A stretch of 64,000 nt of DNA from contig JAPDOI010001560.1 of assembly GCA_029168955.1 (NCBI GenBank), positions 100,842 to 164,841 on the forward strand, in the 5' to 3' direction. A program made the position numbers and the translations under genes. The notes under the pieces were generated by a model, which did not search any database, was not told where the DNA came from, and worked only from the letters and a program-made list of their open reading frames with translations. This document shows, in pieces, positions 1 to 40,536 of this stretch. This stretch comes from Aplectana chamaeleonis. Its lineage: Eukaryota > Nematoda > Chromadorea > Rhabditida > Cosmocercidae. The stretch's first letter is position 1, and each line of letters begins with the position of its first letter.

Positions 1-55
1 CTTGCTGGAGGAAAGTTAGCAGTAATAGAGAGTGTTGTCTTGCTAGTGTTGTCTC

Positions 56-761
56 TCACACCATTGTCTCAATCGAAGCATTGGATGATTTGAGTCCATC
101 AACGCGTTGCAATCTCGATCCGAAACGCAGGACCGCATTCTCATCCCGAAACATTCCGCACAGTTTTGCAACCTGGTCGCTAACCGAAGCACTTTCCTTA
201 ATCGCCAACGTGTTAGTTCTCTGAGTGATCCCAATATGTTGACCGACAAATAATTTATAGATACGTCGTAAACGACGCGACAAAACGTCGAATGAACAGA
301 TCTGGTGTAAATTCAACATACGAAACGAAAAGAAATCAGATACAATGTACCCAAGTTTTGCGCAGTAGGGTGTTAGCGATGCTATTCCTAGCGATAACCT
401 TTTCAACAGAGGAGGTTAATGGCGGAGACGCATAAAGCATATATCCGTAATAAATTAGCATCAAAACAATGGATCGATAGCTTGTCCGGTATTCAAATAT
501 GAAAAGCATAATATAAGAATAATATAAATAATCAAGAATTTTCAGATTTTTCTGGGTTTCTGATTGCCGAAACATCAACTCAGAACGTTGTTGTTGAAAC
601 TCCTCACAGGCTTTGCATGAGTCCTTCGAAGCCCTTCGATTTCCTGCTTTCTTCAGAGCAGGCTCTACTTCAGGGGCCCATTTCACCACATTGTTGTCCG
701 TAATAAGGTAAAAAAGGTATAGCGCGAAGATACACGCCATTGAATCGAACAGTAAAATCAT
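56..761 (-). CDS. Uncharacterised two-exon membrane protein
   Basis: Two exons read well together on the minus strand: 761 to 351 and 301 to 56. They are separated by a 49-bp intron with GT at 350-349 and AG at 303-302, both boundaries in phase 0. Skipping the intron joins two separate open frames into one protein of about 218 residues. I start at 761 because the first twenty residues are hydrophobic (signal peptide or anchor) and a repeated element begins just upstream. A second hydrophobic, tyrosine-rich stretch at about residues 74-112 looks like one or two membrane segments. Between them is a polar, charged segment with two cysteines (CKAC near residue 49). The C-terminal 80 residues are basic and soluble-looking. 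I recognise no family. It points away from the syntaxin gene. It could lack upstream exons or be a chance ORF pair, but the clean intron favours a real gene. Confidence 0.42.
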
Positions 762-775
762 GGCATGAATTACGT

Positions 776-1590
776 CTTTCCCAAACCATCGTATAACTGA
801 GGTAGCAGGTCGAAAATTGTGAAACGGACGTCAGATTCGTCTTCAGCGCCCTGAAGTACACCCCTAGTCAAGATTTCTGCCAAATTCGAGATACTGACGA
901 GAGATCGGAAAACCGCTGTCTGGACTTCAACGTCACGAGAGGTCGAAGAAATAATTTTTCTGGGTGGGGCTGTTGCAGCGTTCATTTTGAAGAGGACCAT
1001 CAAAAAAAGCTGTCGGCCGAGTATCAGGTCGATACGACCATTTTGAGCCGATTACAGTCGGTGTGACGGCTGTAGATGTGACGGTGTGATCTGAGCCTTG
1101 AAAAAAGGCCTCATCACACCGCGTGATTTTTGCGATAAAGGCCTCTGGATCAATTTTTCGAGCTTTATCATACCACTAAGTAAGTAAGGTACTTGGTTAG
1201 TCCTTCCAGAAGCAAAGCAGTTGACGATGAGTGTGTGATTCGGGGCGCTGAAAAATCGGAAAACCGCTGTCTTGACTTCAACGTCATGAGAGGTCGAAAA
1301 AAAATTTTTTCTGGGTCGGGCTGTTGGGACCATCAAAAAAAAAAAAGCTGTCGGCCGAGTCTCAGGTGGATTCGATCATTTTGAGCCGATTACGGCAGGT
1401 GTGACTTGACAAATAACGTCTGTTTTTGCTGAAGATCGTTTGGAAGCGTTATTCGGAAGAGACCTCTCAAACTGCTTTGCACAAGGAGTTAAAGTTACAA
1501 CCTTGGTGGGAGGGGGGCCGCATCGGATCCAAAGCTGGAGGAGGGGGGGCGCACCTCTCACGGGCCGATCATACCTCTACGCCTTACCCT
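776..1590. repeat. Dispersed composite repeat, copy 1
   Basis: This block matches 27237-28040 in the same order and orientation, down to shared phrases such as CTGTCGGCCGAGT and CCTCATCACACCG. Within each copy there are two related halves, each with a region around 'CGGAAAACCGCTGTC...ACGTCA' followed by 'GACCATCAAAAAAAG', so the element itself holds an old internal duplication. No coding domain is evident. It ends in a G-rich stretch (GGAGGGGGG) near 1510-1550. The boundary at about 776 is where similarity to the second copy begins, just upstream of the start of the minus-strand membrane-protein gene. Confidence 0.7.
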
Positions 1591-1780
1591 GATTACCATT
1601 CTTGGCCAGAGATTCTGCTTTCTTGGCATTGAGGCGAAGTTCAAATCGAGCCAGCCGGTCGTCCCTGGTTTGCGCCTGTCGCGAGATGAGATCTGAAGAT
1701 GCGAATATTACGTCATCTGCGTCCAGCAGCCACTGTATTTCCGATTTTCGCGCGCTTCCCGTAAAGGAATCCATAACAAT
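1577..1780 (-). pseudogene. Reverse transcriptase fragment (non-LTR, RTE/BovB-like)
   Basis: A short minus-strand frame resembles the active-site region of non-LTR reverse transcriptases. It has LLDADDV, where the family normally has a tyrosine before ADD, then a helical segment, then LNAKKAESL, corresponding to the usual 'G..LN..KTE' motif. The tyrosine position is replaced by Asp, and neither the palm and fingers upstream nor the thumb downstream is found. It is therefore an isolated relic. The fragment at 8500-8690 on the plus strand covers the region just downstream of the same motif and may come from the same family. Confidence 0.5.
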
Positions 1781-1849
1781 GACTGGAGGGGTGAAACAGA
1801 TCAGTGTGGTGGCTTACGTCATTGGATACAAAGATTTGGGCCAACGTTC

Positions 1850-1960
1850 TGACGGTTGCGGGGCAGCTCATCTCCGTTGGCGTTAATTGCATCCCGTTTT
1901 TGGGCGGGGGTTGAAACCCCTGGGAGGGCGAAATTCTTACGTGTGTGCGAAAGTTCTCAA
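1850..1960 (+). repeat. 5' end fragment of the non-LTR element
   Basis: GCAGCTCATCTCCGTTGGCG and the following 'GGGGTTGAAACCCCTGGGAGGGCGA' region are the reverse complement of 7490-7575, the 5' part of the minus-strand non-LTR retrotransposon at 4065-7592. This is a short detached copy of that 5' leader in the opposite orientation. Confidence 0.55.
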
Positions 1961-1966
1961 AAGCCA

Positions 1967-3026
1967 GTAATGCTCCAAAGGATTAGGGGATCCTTGATTA
2001 AGATTCCATTTTACGTTGGTTTGAAATCGGCGCGGGGATGCTCGTCAACGCGTTCTGATGATAGCTCGTCTTCTACTTCTATTTCAAATTTGACTATCTG
2101 ACCAAAAACTAAATGATTTACTCGGCAATATTTTGCGGAAACTACGAACGGCGATTAGCCTTCATTGTTGTTTGAAATCTATCCTTAAAGAGTTCGAAAG
2201 CGCAGAGTTTCATTTTGAAAATCCCCTTCGAACTGCCGAGCTTTCCACAGAAGGTTTACGGTCAGACAAGAGGGTCTCAGCTGTTACCTTTATGCACTTC
2301 GGCGGGTTAGGCTCAAGCTTGGGGTAACGGCGATGTCCATTTTCTTACGCAGCGGGGTCTCAGCGTGCAAGTCTAAAATAATATATAGTCTACAGCAATG
2401 GAAGTACGACCTGGTGAGGGTGCGGACTCGTCGTAACATACGGTAGTTTGTTAGTGGTCTCACTCATTTTTTCGAAGCAGCTTTGATAGATCGGTGAGTC
2501 TTTGTTTTGACCGACATGACTACATCTGTGGAAGCAATGAAAACAGGTGAAAATGCGAGAGTGGAAACAAAAACTCCCCGACCGATCTCAGTTATCCCGA
2601 AAAGATGAGTGATAACACAATCAGACTACAGTATGTTAGGAAGAGTCTGCAACCTCACCAGGTCCTACTTCCATTGCTGTAGACTATAAACTTCTAAGCT
2701 CAACCTGAAGACTTCTTTATATTCAAGTTTTATTAAAGATAAATCAGTGTGGACACCATTTCGAGCCAATCTAGCCGCGATTCCAACTGGTCTACGACTC
2801 CCCGATTTTATATTCGAGATTTCAAATGTTGCCACTAAAATCTGCGATTTTAAGAAGTTCTCAATCTGATTTTGAAAGAATTTTTCACGAATTCAGGACA
2901 GATTGGGATAGAACGATTTTGTCATATCTGGAATCGTTTACGGGCAACTCATCCCCGCGCCGATTGCAAACCAACGTAAAATGGAATCTTAATGGAAAAT
3001 CCCCTTATCCTCCTGAGCATTACTAG
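1967..3026. mobile_element. Foldback element with ~90-bp terminal inverted repeats
   Basis: The left arm, beginning AGTAATGCTCCAAAGGATTA, is mirrored by the right arm ending TCCTGAGCATTACT near 3025. Both arms carry the same sequence around CCAACGTAAAATGGAATCTT and its complement and a shared 'GGCGCGGGGAT' block. Inside lies a second palindrome at 2386-2690. I see no coding capacity and no clear target-site duplication. The superfamily cannot be called from this. Confidence 0.6.
2386..2690. repeat. ~300-bp palindrome (foldback MITE)
   Basis: The ends carry GTCTACAGCAATGGAAGTA at about 2390 and its reverse complement TACTTCCATTGCTGTAGAC at about 2668-2686. Similarity continues inward through GACCTGGTGAGG / CCTCACCAGGTC and beyond, so most of the segment can fold on itself. 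It sits in the middle of the larger foldback element at 1967-3026. Confidence 0.7.
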
Positions 3027-3033
3027 CTCTTAA

Positions 3034-3581
3034 AGGCAGTGGTCACGATGAAAAACGTTGTCGAAAAAACTACAAAAATCAGCTTAGATCAAAAACAGCT
3101 GAAAAACTATGAAGGTAGCGCGGTGAAAAACGGGCTAGAATTAGAGTTTCTAGGGCCCAAAGAAGCCAGTTCGTGCACACGTGCACAGCGATGACGAAAA
3201 AGATCGCAGTCTCATGCCGAGCAGTCAAAAATCATCGACATTCAGAGGACGAAATAAATGCAAATTAAACGAATAAATACAGTTGAATAGTGAAAGCATC
3301 ACTTCAGTCAATGTTCTTGACTAGATGTATACATAAATTAGAGGGTTCATTGATTGACATTCAATTTCAAGCCAGCTGATGTTCTTGATATAATAGGTCA
3401 TCGATGCCGATGATGTGGAGTGGGCTCGTCCACCATCAAAAGACAAGAAAGTTCAGGTTTCAAATTTAAGTCAAAACAGCGGTTTTTTCGCGATTTTTTC
3501 TTATAGGTCCTACTACTCGAGACCCAGGAAAGGATTTGGAGAGAAAAAGACGACAAGCATATTTGATCGCGACCACTGCCT
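3034..3581. mobile_element. TTAA-flanked MITE, copy 1 (AGGCAGTG family)
   Basis: It starts AGGCAGTGGTCACGATGA after TTAA (3030-3033) and ends with the inverted ATCGCGACCACTGCCT before TTAA (3582-3585). The TTAA on each side is what a piggyBac-type target-site duplication would give. It holds no transposase. Its right TTAA is also the left TTAA of the next copy, so the two elements abut exactly. Confidence 0.72.
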
Positions 3582-3585
3582 TTAA

Positions 3586-4060
3586 AGGCAGTGTCCACGA
3601 TGAAAATCGTTCCTCTGTTTTTCAGCCTATCTTGAAAACGGTCCCATGCTGATTCCAACGACGTGTCTGAAATTGTACACGACCTTCTGGGATGAGAGTT
3701 ATGGTCCCTCAAAAATTGAGCTATAGAAGCATTGTGGACGAGTTTTCCGAGGCGTCTAACTTCCGTCTTTTGCAGCCGATGTATACGAGCTGACCTGAGT
3801 AAAGAGAGAAGTCGAGAATGAAGGGAAGAACAGGGCTTTCGATCGAAAACCATCGCTCATTTCGCGTTTTCGAGTGTTCCTTCGTTCACGTCGAGAAACT
3901 CGACCGCGAGCGGAAGGGCTAGCGCGAGCGGACTTCGGAGCCGTATGGAGCTCTTTCTGGCTCGTTTTCGTTTGTTCTTTCGACCCAGTGCTCCAATAAG
4001 ACTCTGAACTTTCAATTTCCGGCCAAAAACCGAGGGCGAAATTTATCGTGGACCCTGCCT
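3586..4060. mobile_element. TTAA-flanked MITE, copy 2 (AGGCAGTG family)
   Basis: It begins AGGCAGTGTCCACGATGA after TTAA (3582-3585) and ends TATCGTGGACCCTGCCT before TTAA (4061-4064). The interior is related to 30366-30850 and 32615-33075, including a shared stretch with TGGGACCGTTTTCAAGATAG-like sequence in inverse orientation. The open frame seen here on the minus strand is repeated in those copies and is not a host gene. The 3' tail of the non-LTR element begins directly after the right TTAA. Confidence 0.75.
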
Positions 4061-4064
4061 TTAA

Positions 4065-4757
4065 GAACTTTCTTCTTCTTCTGCAGCCTCAAAGTGGTTT
4101 TTGTCATAGGTTGAGGAACTGGGCGGCCTTCACAGGATTCGTCCAAAGGTCCATTGTTGTTAAGGAGGTAGGTCTCTTCGGGCACATGAACAAGGGCGCC
4201 GTGTCGTGTCCGAGTGCGCCACAGTCCGGGCATGCGTCTGGTCGGCTGCTGTCGATCTTGCTGACGTAAGACATTAGCAGAATAGAGTGACCACAGCTCA
4301 GCGAGGCAAGAGCACATCTGGCTCGCCTGCCGAGTTAAGACTCGGACTCGCAAAGCCGAGGCGGCGCTGCTCCTAAGATGGGGTTCACAGCCGCCTTCTC
4401 CAGGTATCCTCGAACAAACTGGGTGTGCTCCTCACGCAGAAGACGAAGCTTTTCCATGTTGGAGTCGGCCCACCTCTGTACATCAACTTTACGAGCATCT
4501 GCGAACGGTGTCCTAATCGACCTCTCTCTTATGGGCTTCATGATTCTCTATGTCGGATGATTCGGCTGTCTCAGAAAATCAATATACATCTGCTGTGCCT
4601 GGAGTTCGCAATGCTCCTTGACTGGCAATATGCAGGCCTCCGCGTGAAGATGTTCTATTGGGGAGCTCCTTGCACATCCGGTCGCAATTCTAAGCGCAGC
4701 ATTCTGTACACACTGCAGCTTATTCCAGGAGCTGTCTGACACCAGGTGCTGCCACAC
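4065..4757 (-). pseudogene. C-terminal region of the non-LTR ORF
   Basis: Three short overlapping minus-strand frames (4757-4548, 4541-4335, 4353-4065) cover the usual C-terminal part: LQCVQNAALRIATGC, then a segment around EHTQFVRGYLEK, then a cysteine/histidine region ending in a SLTT-DLW-like motif. The last part appears again, better preserved, on the plus strand at 30955-31030. At least two frameshifts separate the pieces. Confidence 0.7.
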
Positions 4758-4829
4758 TGGTGCCGCATATTCCAGAGCCGGCTGAAGTATTGCTCTGTAG
4801 GTTCTCAGTATAGTCTCTCTGCTGCTTCT

Positions 4830-6019
4830 TCATGATGTTCCTCCGAGAGCTCTCAGAATATTAAGCTTTGCCTTGACGACTGTCTGTTTCTGTTCCGCGT
4901 TTTTGTGGAACTTCAGTGACGGATCGAGAATAAGAACAAGCAGCTTGGGGAATCTTACTGCTGGCAAACGATTACCATCCCATCTGACATCTGGGTGGGC
5001 ACTGTGTTCCTTGGTGCTTGTTGTGAGCACTGATACAGACGACTTTGCAGCAGAAACTGTGAGCATCATATTATCGAGGAAAAGCTTCAACTCGACGAGA
5101 TAGGCGCTGATCTTGTTAGCGGCTACTTGCAGGTCACGGTCCTGGCACATGATGGTGATGTCGTCGGCGTACAAAACAATCTTTATATCCTGCGGTGGCT
5201 CGGGTAGATCCTCAAGATACAGGCTGAATAGGGCAGGGGACAACACTCCGTCTTGCGAACCTCGGCTGCTATTGGAATGCTATCGGATACGTGATTCTGG
5301 AACTGAACCTTAGCCCGGCGGCCTTTAGTAAACGCTGCAATCCATCGCTTCTGCCAGGATGGCAGCGATGACTTCAACAGTTTGTCGGATAGCAGTCCCA
5401 AGTTAACAGAGTCAAACGCTTTGGTCAGGTCGAGGGCGACGGCCACCGTTCTCAGGGGCTTTGTCATGTTGAATCCATCGACCGCAAAGGTCACGATCTC
5501 CAATAGAGCAGTAGTAGTAGAGTGAAGTTTCCTGAACCCATGCTGATGCTGCTGTCGCTCATTTTGGTCAGCCAGGTCCCTCACGATCAACTTTTCAGCT
5601 AATTTGGCAACGGGAGATAAAAGGCTAATTGGTCGAAAGCCTTTTGCCGTACTTTGGGACTTGCCTGGCTTCGGCAACGGTATCACATTAGCTGTCTTCC
5701 AAGCTTGTGGTAGAATGCAGGTACGGAAAGAAGTGTTAATGGTATCTGCAAGCATCGGTAGAAGTTCCATGGGAAGCTTCTTCAGGATGGCTGGGGATAT
5801 ACCGTCAGGTCCGATAGCCTTCGAATTCCGCAATTCTTTGATAGCCTGCTCTACTTGGGTGAGAGTGAAGACCTCAGAAGCGTTCATGAGCGGCAACCGG
5901 GTCAGCTCTCTAACCATGACTCTGTTTTGAGCGCCTCGCTTGGCATGTGATGAAGAAAGTCTTGCCGAGCGCATAAGCAGCTGCTTTCCCTGATTTGAAG
6001 ACGTTCTCCTCGAACTCAA
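4830..6019 (-). pseudogene. Non-LTR reverse transcriptase domain (frameshifted)
   Basis: The frame 6019-5183 shows the standard order of RT motifs: SKAIGPDGISPAILK, then FRPISLLSP, then HGFRKLHSTTTALL, then LDLTKAFDSVN. A shift near 5240 moves the reading to 5246-4830, which carries LVLYADDITIM-type sequence (YADD catalytic pair) and the following primer-grip-like region. Both catalytic aspartates are present, so the chemistry would be intact if the frame were. The upstream junction with the endonuclease frame (around 5940-6000) is also shifted. Confidence 0.85.
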
Positions 6020-7525
6020 TAGCGGAGCTCATCGAGGGAGCGGACCTGCCGGAAATTTTCCTCAACACTTTCCTCGTTGTAGTCCCGTCAGCCTTGAAAT
6101 TCAGCTTTTCAGTGAACTTCTCCCAGCACTCCTTGTTCTTATCCAGGTCCTTCTTGATCTCATTATCCAGCACAGCAATCTCCGGGTCTAGATGGCCTGC
6201 GGCTCTCTTCTCATCTCTGAATCTTATCTTTTGCAGTATCTCCCTGCTGACATTTGGGAAAAAGGTCTTGACACGACCCTCAGGAATTGCTGCTTTCATG
6301 GCCTTGCGGATGGCACTTGTTAGATGGCGCTCCTTCTGATGCACATCACCATTCCATGGGTAGTCGACCGCATGGCGGAGTGCAACATCTCTGAACAGGG
6401 TCCAGTCTGCTAGGCCTAAATTAAGATAAGTACGATGACGTAAACCAGAGTAAGGGGCAAGAGAGTCAGAGAGATCGATATAGACAAAGACGGAAATGTG
6501 ATCACTTGAAAGAGTTGTGGATGTGGACCACGTGCAAGCCTTAGAAAGATTGGATGACACAAGAGAGATATCTGGGCTAGAAGGTGGGCCGTTGGCAGGG
6601 AGACGAGTGGGCTGGTCATCATTGAGGATAACCAGATCGCACTCCTCAGCCCATTCCTCGACGTCATCCCCTCTGTCGTCATAATCAAGTGCAGAACAGA
6701 ACGTGTGAACATTGAAGTCACCCGCAAAGACAGCTGAGGGAGAGAGTGAGCGGTCATGCAGCTGCTTTAGGAGAGGTATAGGATTGTAAGACGGGGGGCA
6801 AGACGTTACAGGGGGAATATAGATGTTAAATAGAGATAAAGGGGTTTCGAGTGGGAGGTGGACAGGAACGCACTCAAGAGTACCGCCCTTAGGAATATTA
6901 AGAATAATATGAGAAGGTGAAGCAGAATGCACGAAAGTAGACACTCCGCCCCCAAGAGCTGTCCTTGGCATGTGAAGGCGGTGTAGCCCGGAATGTTAGG
7001 CTGGGGGTAAGTGGTAGAAAGAGAGAGCTTGGTTTCTTGAACCATGATAACACCCGGGTGATGAGAACGTGCGAATAGAGAGAGTTCAGATAATTTGTTG
7101 CGAAGGCCGTTGAGATTAATGTGAACAATGAAGAGGGGGCGGTTGGTAATTGAGGAATCAGAGTTGCTGGGGGCAGAGCATAGAACACAACGAAAGGATG
7201 AGTCATGATGCCTGACAGAACTGAGGCCCGAACAGGAGAAGTGCACCCACTTTTGGCATCCGAAGCCGCAGGTGACACATGGATACTTCTGCGCTGGACC
7301 TGGATTCCTCCCGACGCCGGCCCTTTGTAATAAAATCTTCAGGAGAGCTGCGACCGACCAGCACCTCTCCCATGATAAAAACCTTCTTCTCGGAGGGGTT
7401 GACGTCGGTTTGCACGGAGACGGTCTTTTTTCTTCCACACTGCCACGGCACGAACGTACGACATCTCGGCAGCAAGAACTTTTGTAAGAATCTCGCCCAC
7501 GCAGGGGTTTCAACCCTCTGCCCAA
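5910..7525 (-). pseudogene. Zinc finger plus endonuclease part of the non-LTR ORF
   Basis: The 7525-6806 frame has a PHD-like finger at about residues 83-116, with the pattern CVTC, a further Cys, WVHFSC, then CVLC. It runs straight into the start of an endonuclease domain, where HINLNGLRNK and a catalytic-type QETK are visible. The domain continues in another frame (6971-5910) with AGDFNVH, the D-x-N motif of the family, and SSDHISV, the S-D-H motif. The split between the two frames is a frameshift near 6900. The remaining ~200 residues link to the RT. A finger placed directly before the endonuclease is known from CR1/L2-type elements. This assignment rests on motifs, not on an alignment. 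Confidence 0.75.
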
Positions 7526-7855
7526 AATTGGTAAGCAATTGACGCCAACGGGGATGAGCTGCCCCGCAACTTCTGAAATAGTGTTTGGTCAATCATCCAC
7601 GCAGACCTCTTGTATGGGTGTGCATTTTTGCCATCAGGTGTGACCCTCAAGAATTCAGCTGTGTCCATTTTCCTCCCTTTTCCACGCAGCTGCTGTCGCT
7701 ATGATCAGCTCGCTATTGCAATATGAAAAATTCTTGTCTTGTTATGGAAAATGCATACCTCAACTTGGAAACGGTTACCTAACTTGAAAAACACTCATTC
7801 GGTCTAGAAAAATTTACTTCTAGATTACATCAAAATTTGATAAAGTATGTTTCAG

Positions 7856-37061
<29,206 letters not shown>

Positions 37062-38055
37062 TAACCTGTTATTTATATTCCGATTTTCGCTATTCTTTCT
37101 AATATTCGTACAGTCTTTGCGCTCCTATGTGCTGCGCTGATTTAATGGTTGTGGGTTGAGATTTCGGAGATTCCAAAAGTCCTATACTTGGACCAGAATG
37201 TACCAATCATGCCTCAGTTTGACGTTGTTCTTCCAGAATTGAATACCTGCTTTATTCAGACGATTTCCCCTCGAATATGAATTTTAACGTCGACACAATT
37301 GTATCCTTTATTTCGTAGCTTACATGAACGAAACCTGGGTAGTTTCTGAGCAAAGTGATAAGAGTCTGTGTTCCTACTTCTTGTAGTCTTTGTATGGATG
37401 AATGAGCTCGGTTCATACTTTATCTATGACCATATTCGTATTGTATTTATATATGCATACCTTGAAGGTATGTCCACCATGGCAATCCTGCCTAGTTTTC
37501 AGTAGGGGATTACAAATTAGTCTTCTAGTCTGGCAAACGAAAAATGTCCAAAAACATGTAACCTGTCGGGTCCTTTTTTTCAGTGTGGTTTTCAGGAGTA
37601 TGCTAGTAGTTGGGGTGTGTCAAGCACTAACTTCTCCCGTTCATAAGAGCTCTTCCCTTATGAGCTCTAATTCAGCCCATCTTGAAAAGATTCCCTACCA
37701 AAGATTCGGCTGTTATTGCCGTGTGGACTAAGTGTTTAAGAATTCTTTACCATGTTTTTTTTTTGTTTTTCTTCACGACTGTACCATCTTTTCGTACTTG
37801 GAATGAAACAACTATACGAAACTGCATATTTTTGTTTAAATAGTGTTGACATGCAGAAATGGCCCGGTGCACCGTTTAAAAAATGAACGATTCGAAAAGA
37901 AAAACCAGAATATTGTAATCCTCACTGGCTCATAGAAGGTCAATGAGCATTTTGAGCTACTAAGCAAAAAAATAATGTCATCCAACGTCCGGGAGAAATT
38001 CTATGGAAACTGGGGGTCAAATCAGTGGAATTGGTACATAAGTAAGCATGTTATG
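37062..38055. other. Region 3' of syntaxin, nothing recognised
   Basis: It should contain the syntaxin 3' UTR. A block starting CCTTGAAGGTATGTCCACCATG at 37460 may be a worn end of an AGGCAGTG MITE. I see no supported gene. Confidence 0.5.
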
Positions 38056-38370
38056 ATGGTGAGGAGGAGTTAGACCCCGGGCATTGTTGGTCGAAAAAAA
38101 AAGCCTCGGGGACGGCTAGGTTCGATGCGTGTGAAAAACATGGACGAGCGAGGTTGAAAAATAAACCCCGGTGTGGTCGGCTGTGGACGACGCGATCAAT
38201 ATGTATGGAATATGTGGAATGAAATCATAAATATCATTCATACCTTATTTTATCACCTGTGCATTTCAGTCGGGACGGCCGTATCGTGTATTTATTCCAT
38301 CAGTTTTCGTTCACGTCTTTCGTGCTTATCGACCGGGCTGGCTGCGGCCGGATAAACCGACCATGAGAGG
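38056..38370. repeat. Uninterrupted relative of the 16849-17663 element
   Basis: GTGAAAAACATGGACGAGCG, CCCGGTGTGGTCGGCTGTGG and ATCAATATGTATGGAATATG align with 16965-17060, and CATTCATACCTTATTTTATC aligns with 17380-17400. The site corresponding to the MITE insertion at 17061 is intact here. A second, less similar unit follows to about 38720. Confidence 0.55.
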
Positions 38371-38796
38371 GGAGTTAGACCCTCGTGAAAATTACCGAAA
38401 GTCGGACTGAGCTACCCGAGCCAGCCGTAGTCCTCTGTATTTCAGCCGACAATGAAACATCCCCACTGCTACCCCCATTTCTTCACTTTATTTCTTTAAA
38501 CAAGGACGTAACCATCGTCTTCTCCTCAGGCGTGTCTAAGCTGGCCACCACGGGTGGATTTTTCTACCTCAGTGAACAATGGATTACATGCGTATCGACC
38601 AGGACGGCCACAGACGGCTAACGGGTGCTCGTGCCGGCCACAACGGGGAGATTTTTACACCCTATGTGCACGACGTAGAAGCCTAATGATTGGGCTGACT
38701 GCGGCGGATCGGCCAACTATGACAGGATCCTTATGGCCTAAAACTTGCTCAGTGACATGACATGCAAAAGAAATGCAACATAGGAAACGTGATGTA

Positions 38797-38909
38797 ATGT
38801 TGTACTATCGTTTTCCGAGCCAAATTCCGGTCCGCAGTTGCCGACTACAGCTGTTGCATCATACGGCTCGTGGTTATCGTGTTGGGAGAAAGGTGAATCG
38901 TGCCGGGAC
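38797..38909. repeat. Left half of a ~210-bp foldback MITE, split by later insertions
   Basis: TGTACTATCGTTTTCCGAGC, CCAAATTCCGGTCC and the rest up to GGTTATCGTG are the reverse complement of 52103-52203. The two halves are now 13 kb apart because a hAT-type element and its cargo were inserted between them. Confidence 0.7.
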
Positions 38910-39281
38910 CGGGGATGAGCGGAACAAAAATTTTGAATTTTGAAAATCGGAAAAGGGAAATCGAAACCAAATTCAAATTTCAGAAATCGAAAATCGGAAC
39001 AAAATTAAAATTTCGGAAATCGGAAATCGACACAAGTTTCAAAATTTCGGAAAGCGAAATTCTGAGGCCCAAAATCTGCGGAAGTGGGAAAGCGAAATTC
39101 CGAGGTCCAAAATCTGCGGAAATCGGAGAACGGAACAAAGTATCCTCGCTGCTCGTGTCGAAAAATGTGTCCTTGAACCTCGGCTGTAAAGGCGTCGCCA
39201 TCGAATTATCATTCCCCAGATACTTATCCATTATTGGCGCAACCATTATGAATCTGATTTGTGATCCCATGGGGATCCCAT

Positions 39282-40536
39282 CAGGGATGTACGTGATTGC
39301 GACAAACGATTAACGACTTTAACGAATAACGAACTTTTTTGTATTACTTCGAACGGCTAACGACTAAAAAAATTTTAAATTCTCGTAAGTTATCCAGGAA
39401 TTTGTTAGAAAATCAATATTCTCTATACGCACCATGTTAATACAAAGAGTCGCGATACAGCAATCACGGGCCAGTCGCTAACTCTACCCTTAGACAAAAA
39501 AAGAGCACGACGCTCACGCCGATCCGCCCACTTTCTTTGAAACACCTGATAAGCAAGTGCTCGCCAACCTGACACGAGAGCGTGGGTGCCTAACGCAAGC
39601 GAGGTGTGTCCTCAAATTGAGGCTCGACGCCAACCACGCCCATTTCCAAGGGATTGCACTTTCCAAACTTGACTCAGATGTCGGAAATGTCGTTGGCTCA
39701 ATTACCCAAGTTTGGTGTACCTGGCCTGTCCAGCCGCTGGAGGTCTCAGATGGTGGTTGGCGCGCTGGCCGCCGCCGGTCGCCTCGCGTGTCGGTGTATG
39801 GAGAGTCTGGTCTTCACGCTCAATCAAGAAAATTCAGAGGGGCTCATTGTCCGAGCCTTTCAGATTAGGCGGCTTCTTGAGATCGGCCTGATGCCCGGCT
39901 ATTGGTTAAAGTGAGCTGGTTCGGAGCACGACAGTCGTTACTGCGAGCGACAAAAACTTCGAATCTTTGGGCTCGGCCACTATTCTCCGCTGACGACGCA
40001 GGCATTTCGAGCGGCGTTTTGCATCTAAATCCGGTGAAGCGAACCATCCACTCACATGGGAAGTTTTGTAGAAGTCCGCAAATTAACTCTATATGTAAAG
40101 TCATTGCACTGCCTGTGGGTCACAATCATCATTCCGGTTGATCCCAAGTTTTCTGGAGCGAGGAAAATCGTGAAGAACTCTCTCCAATTTCATCGATTTT
40201 TCTCGATAATGACTTCACATTTTGGCCAGAGGGACAAAAACCGAGAAACGCACACGTCTTTGCTCGCATTGATGCGCCGCGGGTCATGTGGAAATCTAAG
40301 CTTTAAACTTTTGATCTCTGTCGAATACGTAAATGAAATTTTAGTGCAATACAGACAGCTATTCATGCCTTCTTTCCCTTCCATTCTTGATTGCTTTTTT
40401 CGGCTCTTTAGCAGTGTCTATTTGTCAAAGTTCTGGATTTCTAAGGACTAACGATTAACGACTAACAAATTAAGAGGAGGGTTTTGGCTCGTTGAACGAC
40501 TAACGAATTACAAAGTTCCAATTAGGCATATCCCTG
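39282..40536. mobile_element. hAT-type element A with 8-bp target duplication GATCCCAT
   Basis: GATCCCAT flanks both ends exactly (39274-39281 and 40537-40544). The ends are CAGGGATGTACG and CATATCCCTG. Subterminal tracts of ACGATTAACGACT and GAACGACTAACGAAT are arranged inverted at the two ends. 1255 bp, no transposase seen. A CACGACGCTCACGCCGATC block near 39507 resembles the end of the MITE at 17061-17355. Confidence 0.88.

Larger units (their letters stand above)
4065..7592 (-). mobile_element. Degenerate non-LTR retrotransposon (PHD finger, endonuclease, RT)
   Basis: About 3.5 kb on the minus strand carries, in order, a cysteine/histidine finger, an exonuclease-endonuclease-phosphatase domain, a reverse transcriptase with YADD, and a C-terminal region typical of CR1/Jockey-group elements. 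The 3' end is a short AAG-rich tail (plus-strand CTTTCTTCTTCTTC at 4066-4080), as expected for target-primed insertion. The coding region is broken by several frameshifts, so the copy looks dead unless the breaks are assembly errors. The same 3' end recurs at 30950-31085 and the 5' leader at 1850-1960. The element lies upstream of the first syntaxin exon I can see, in the opposite orientation, and probably in a host intron. Confidence 0.85.
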
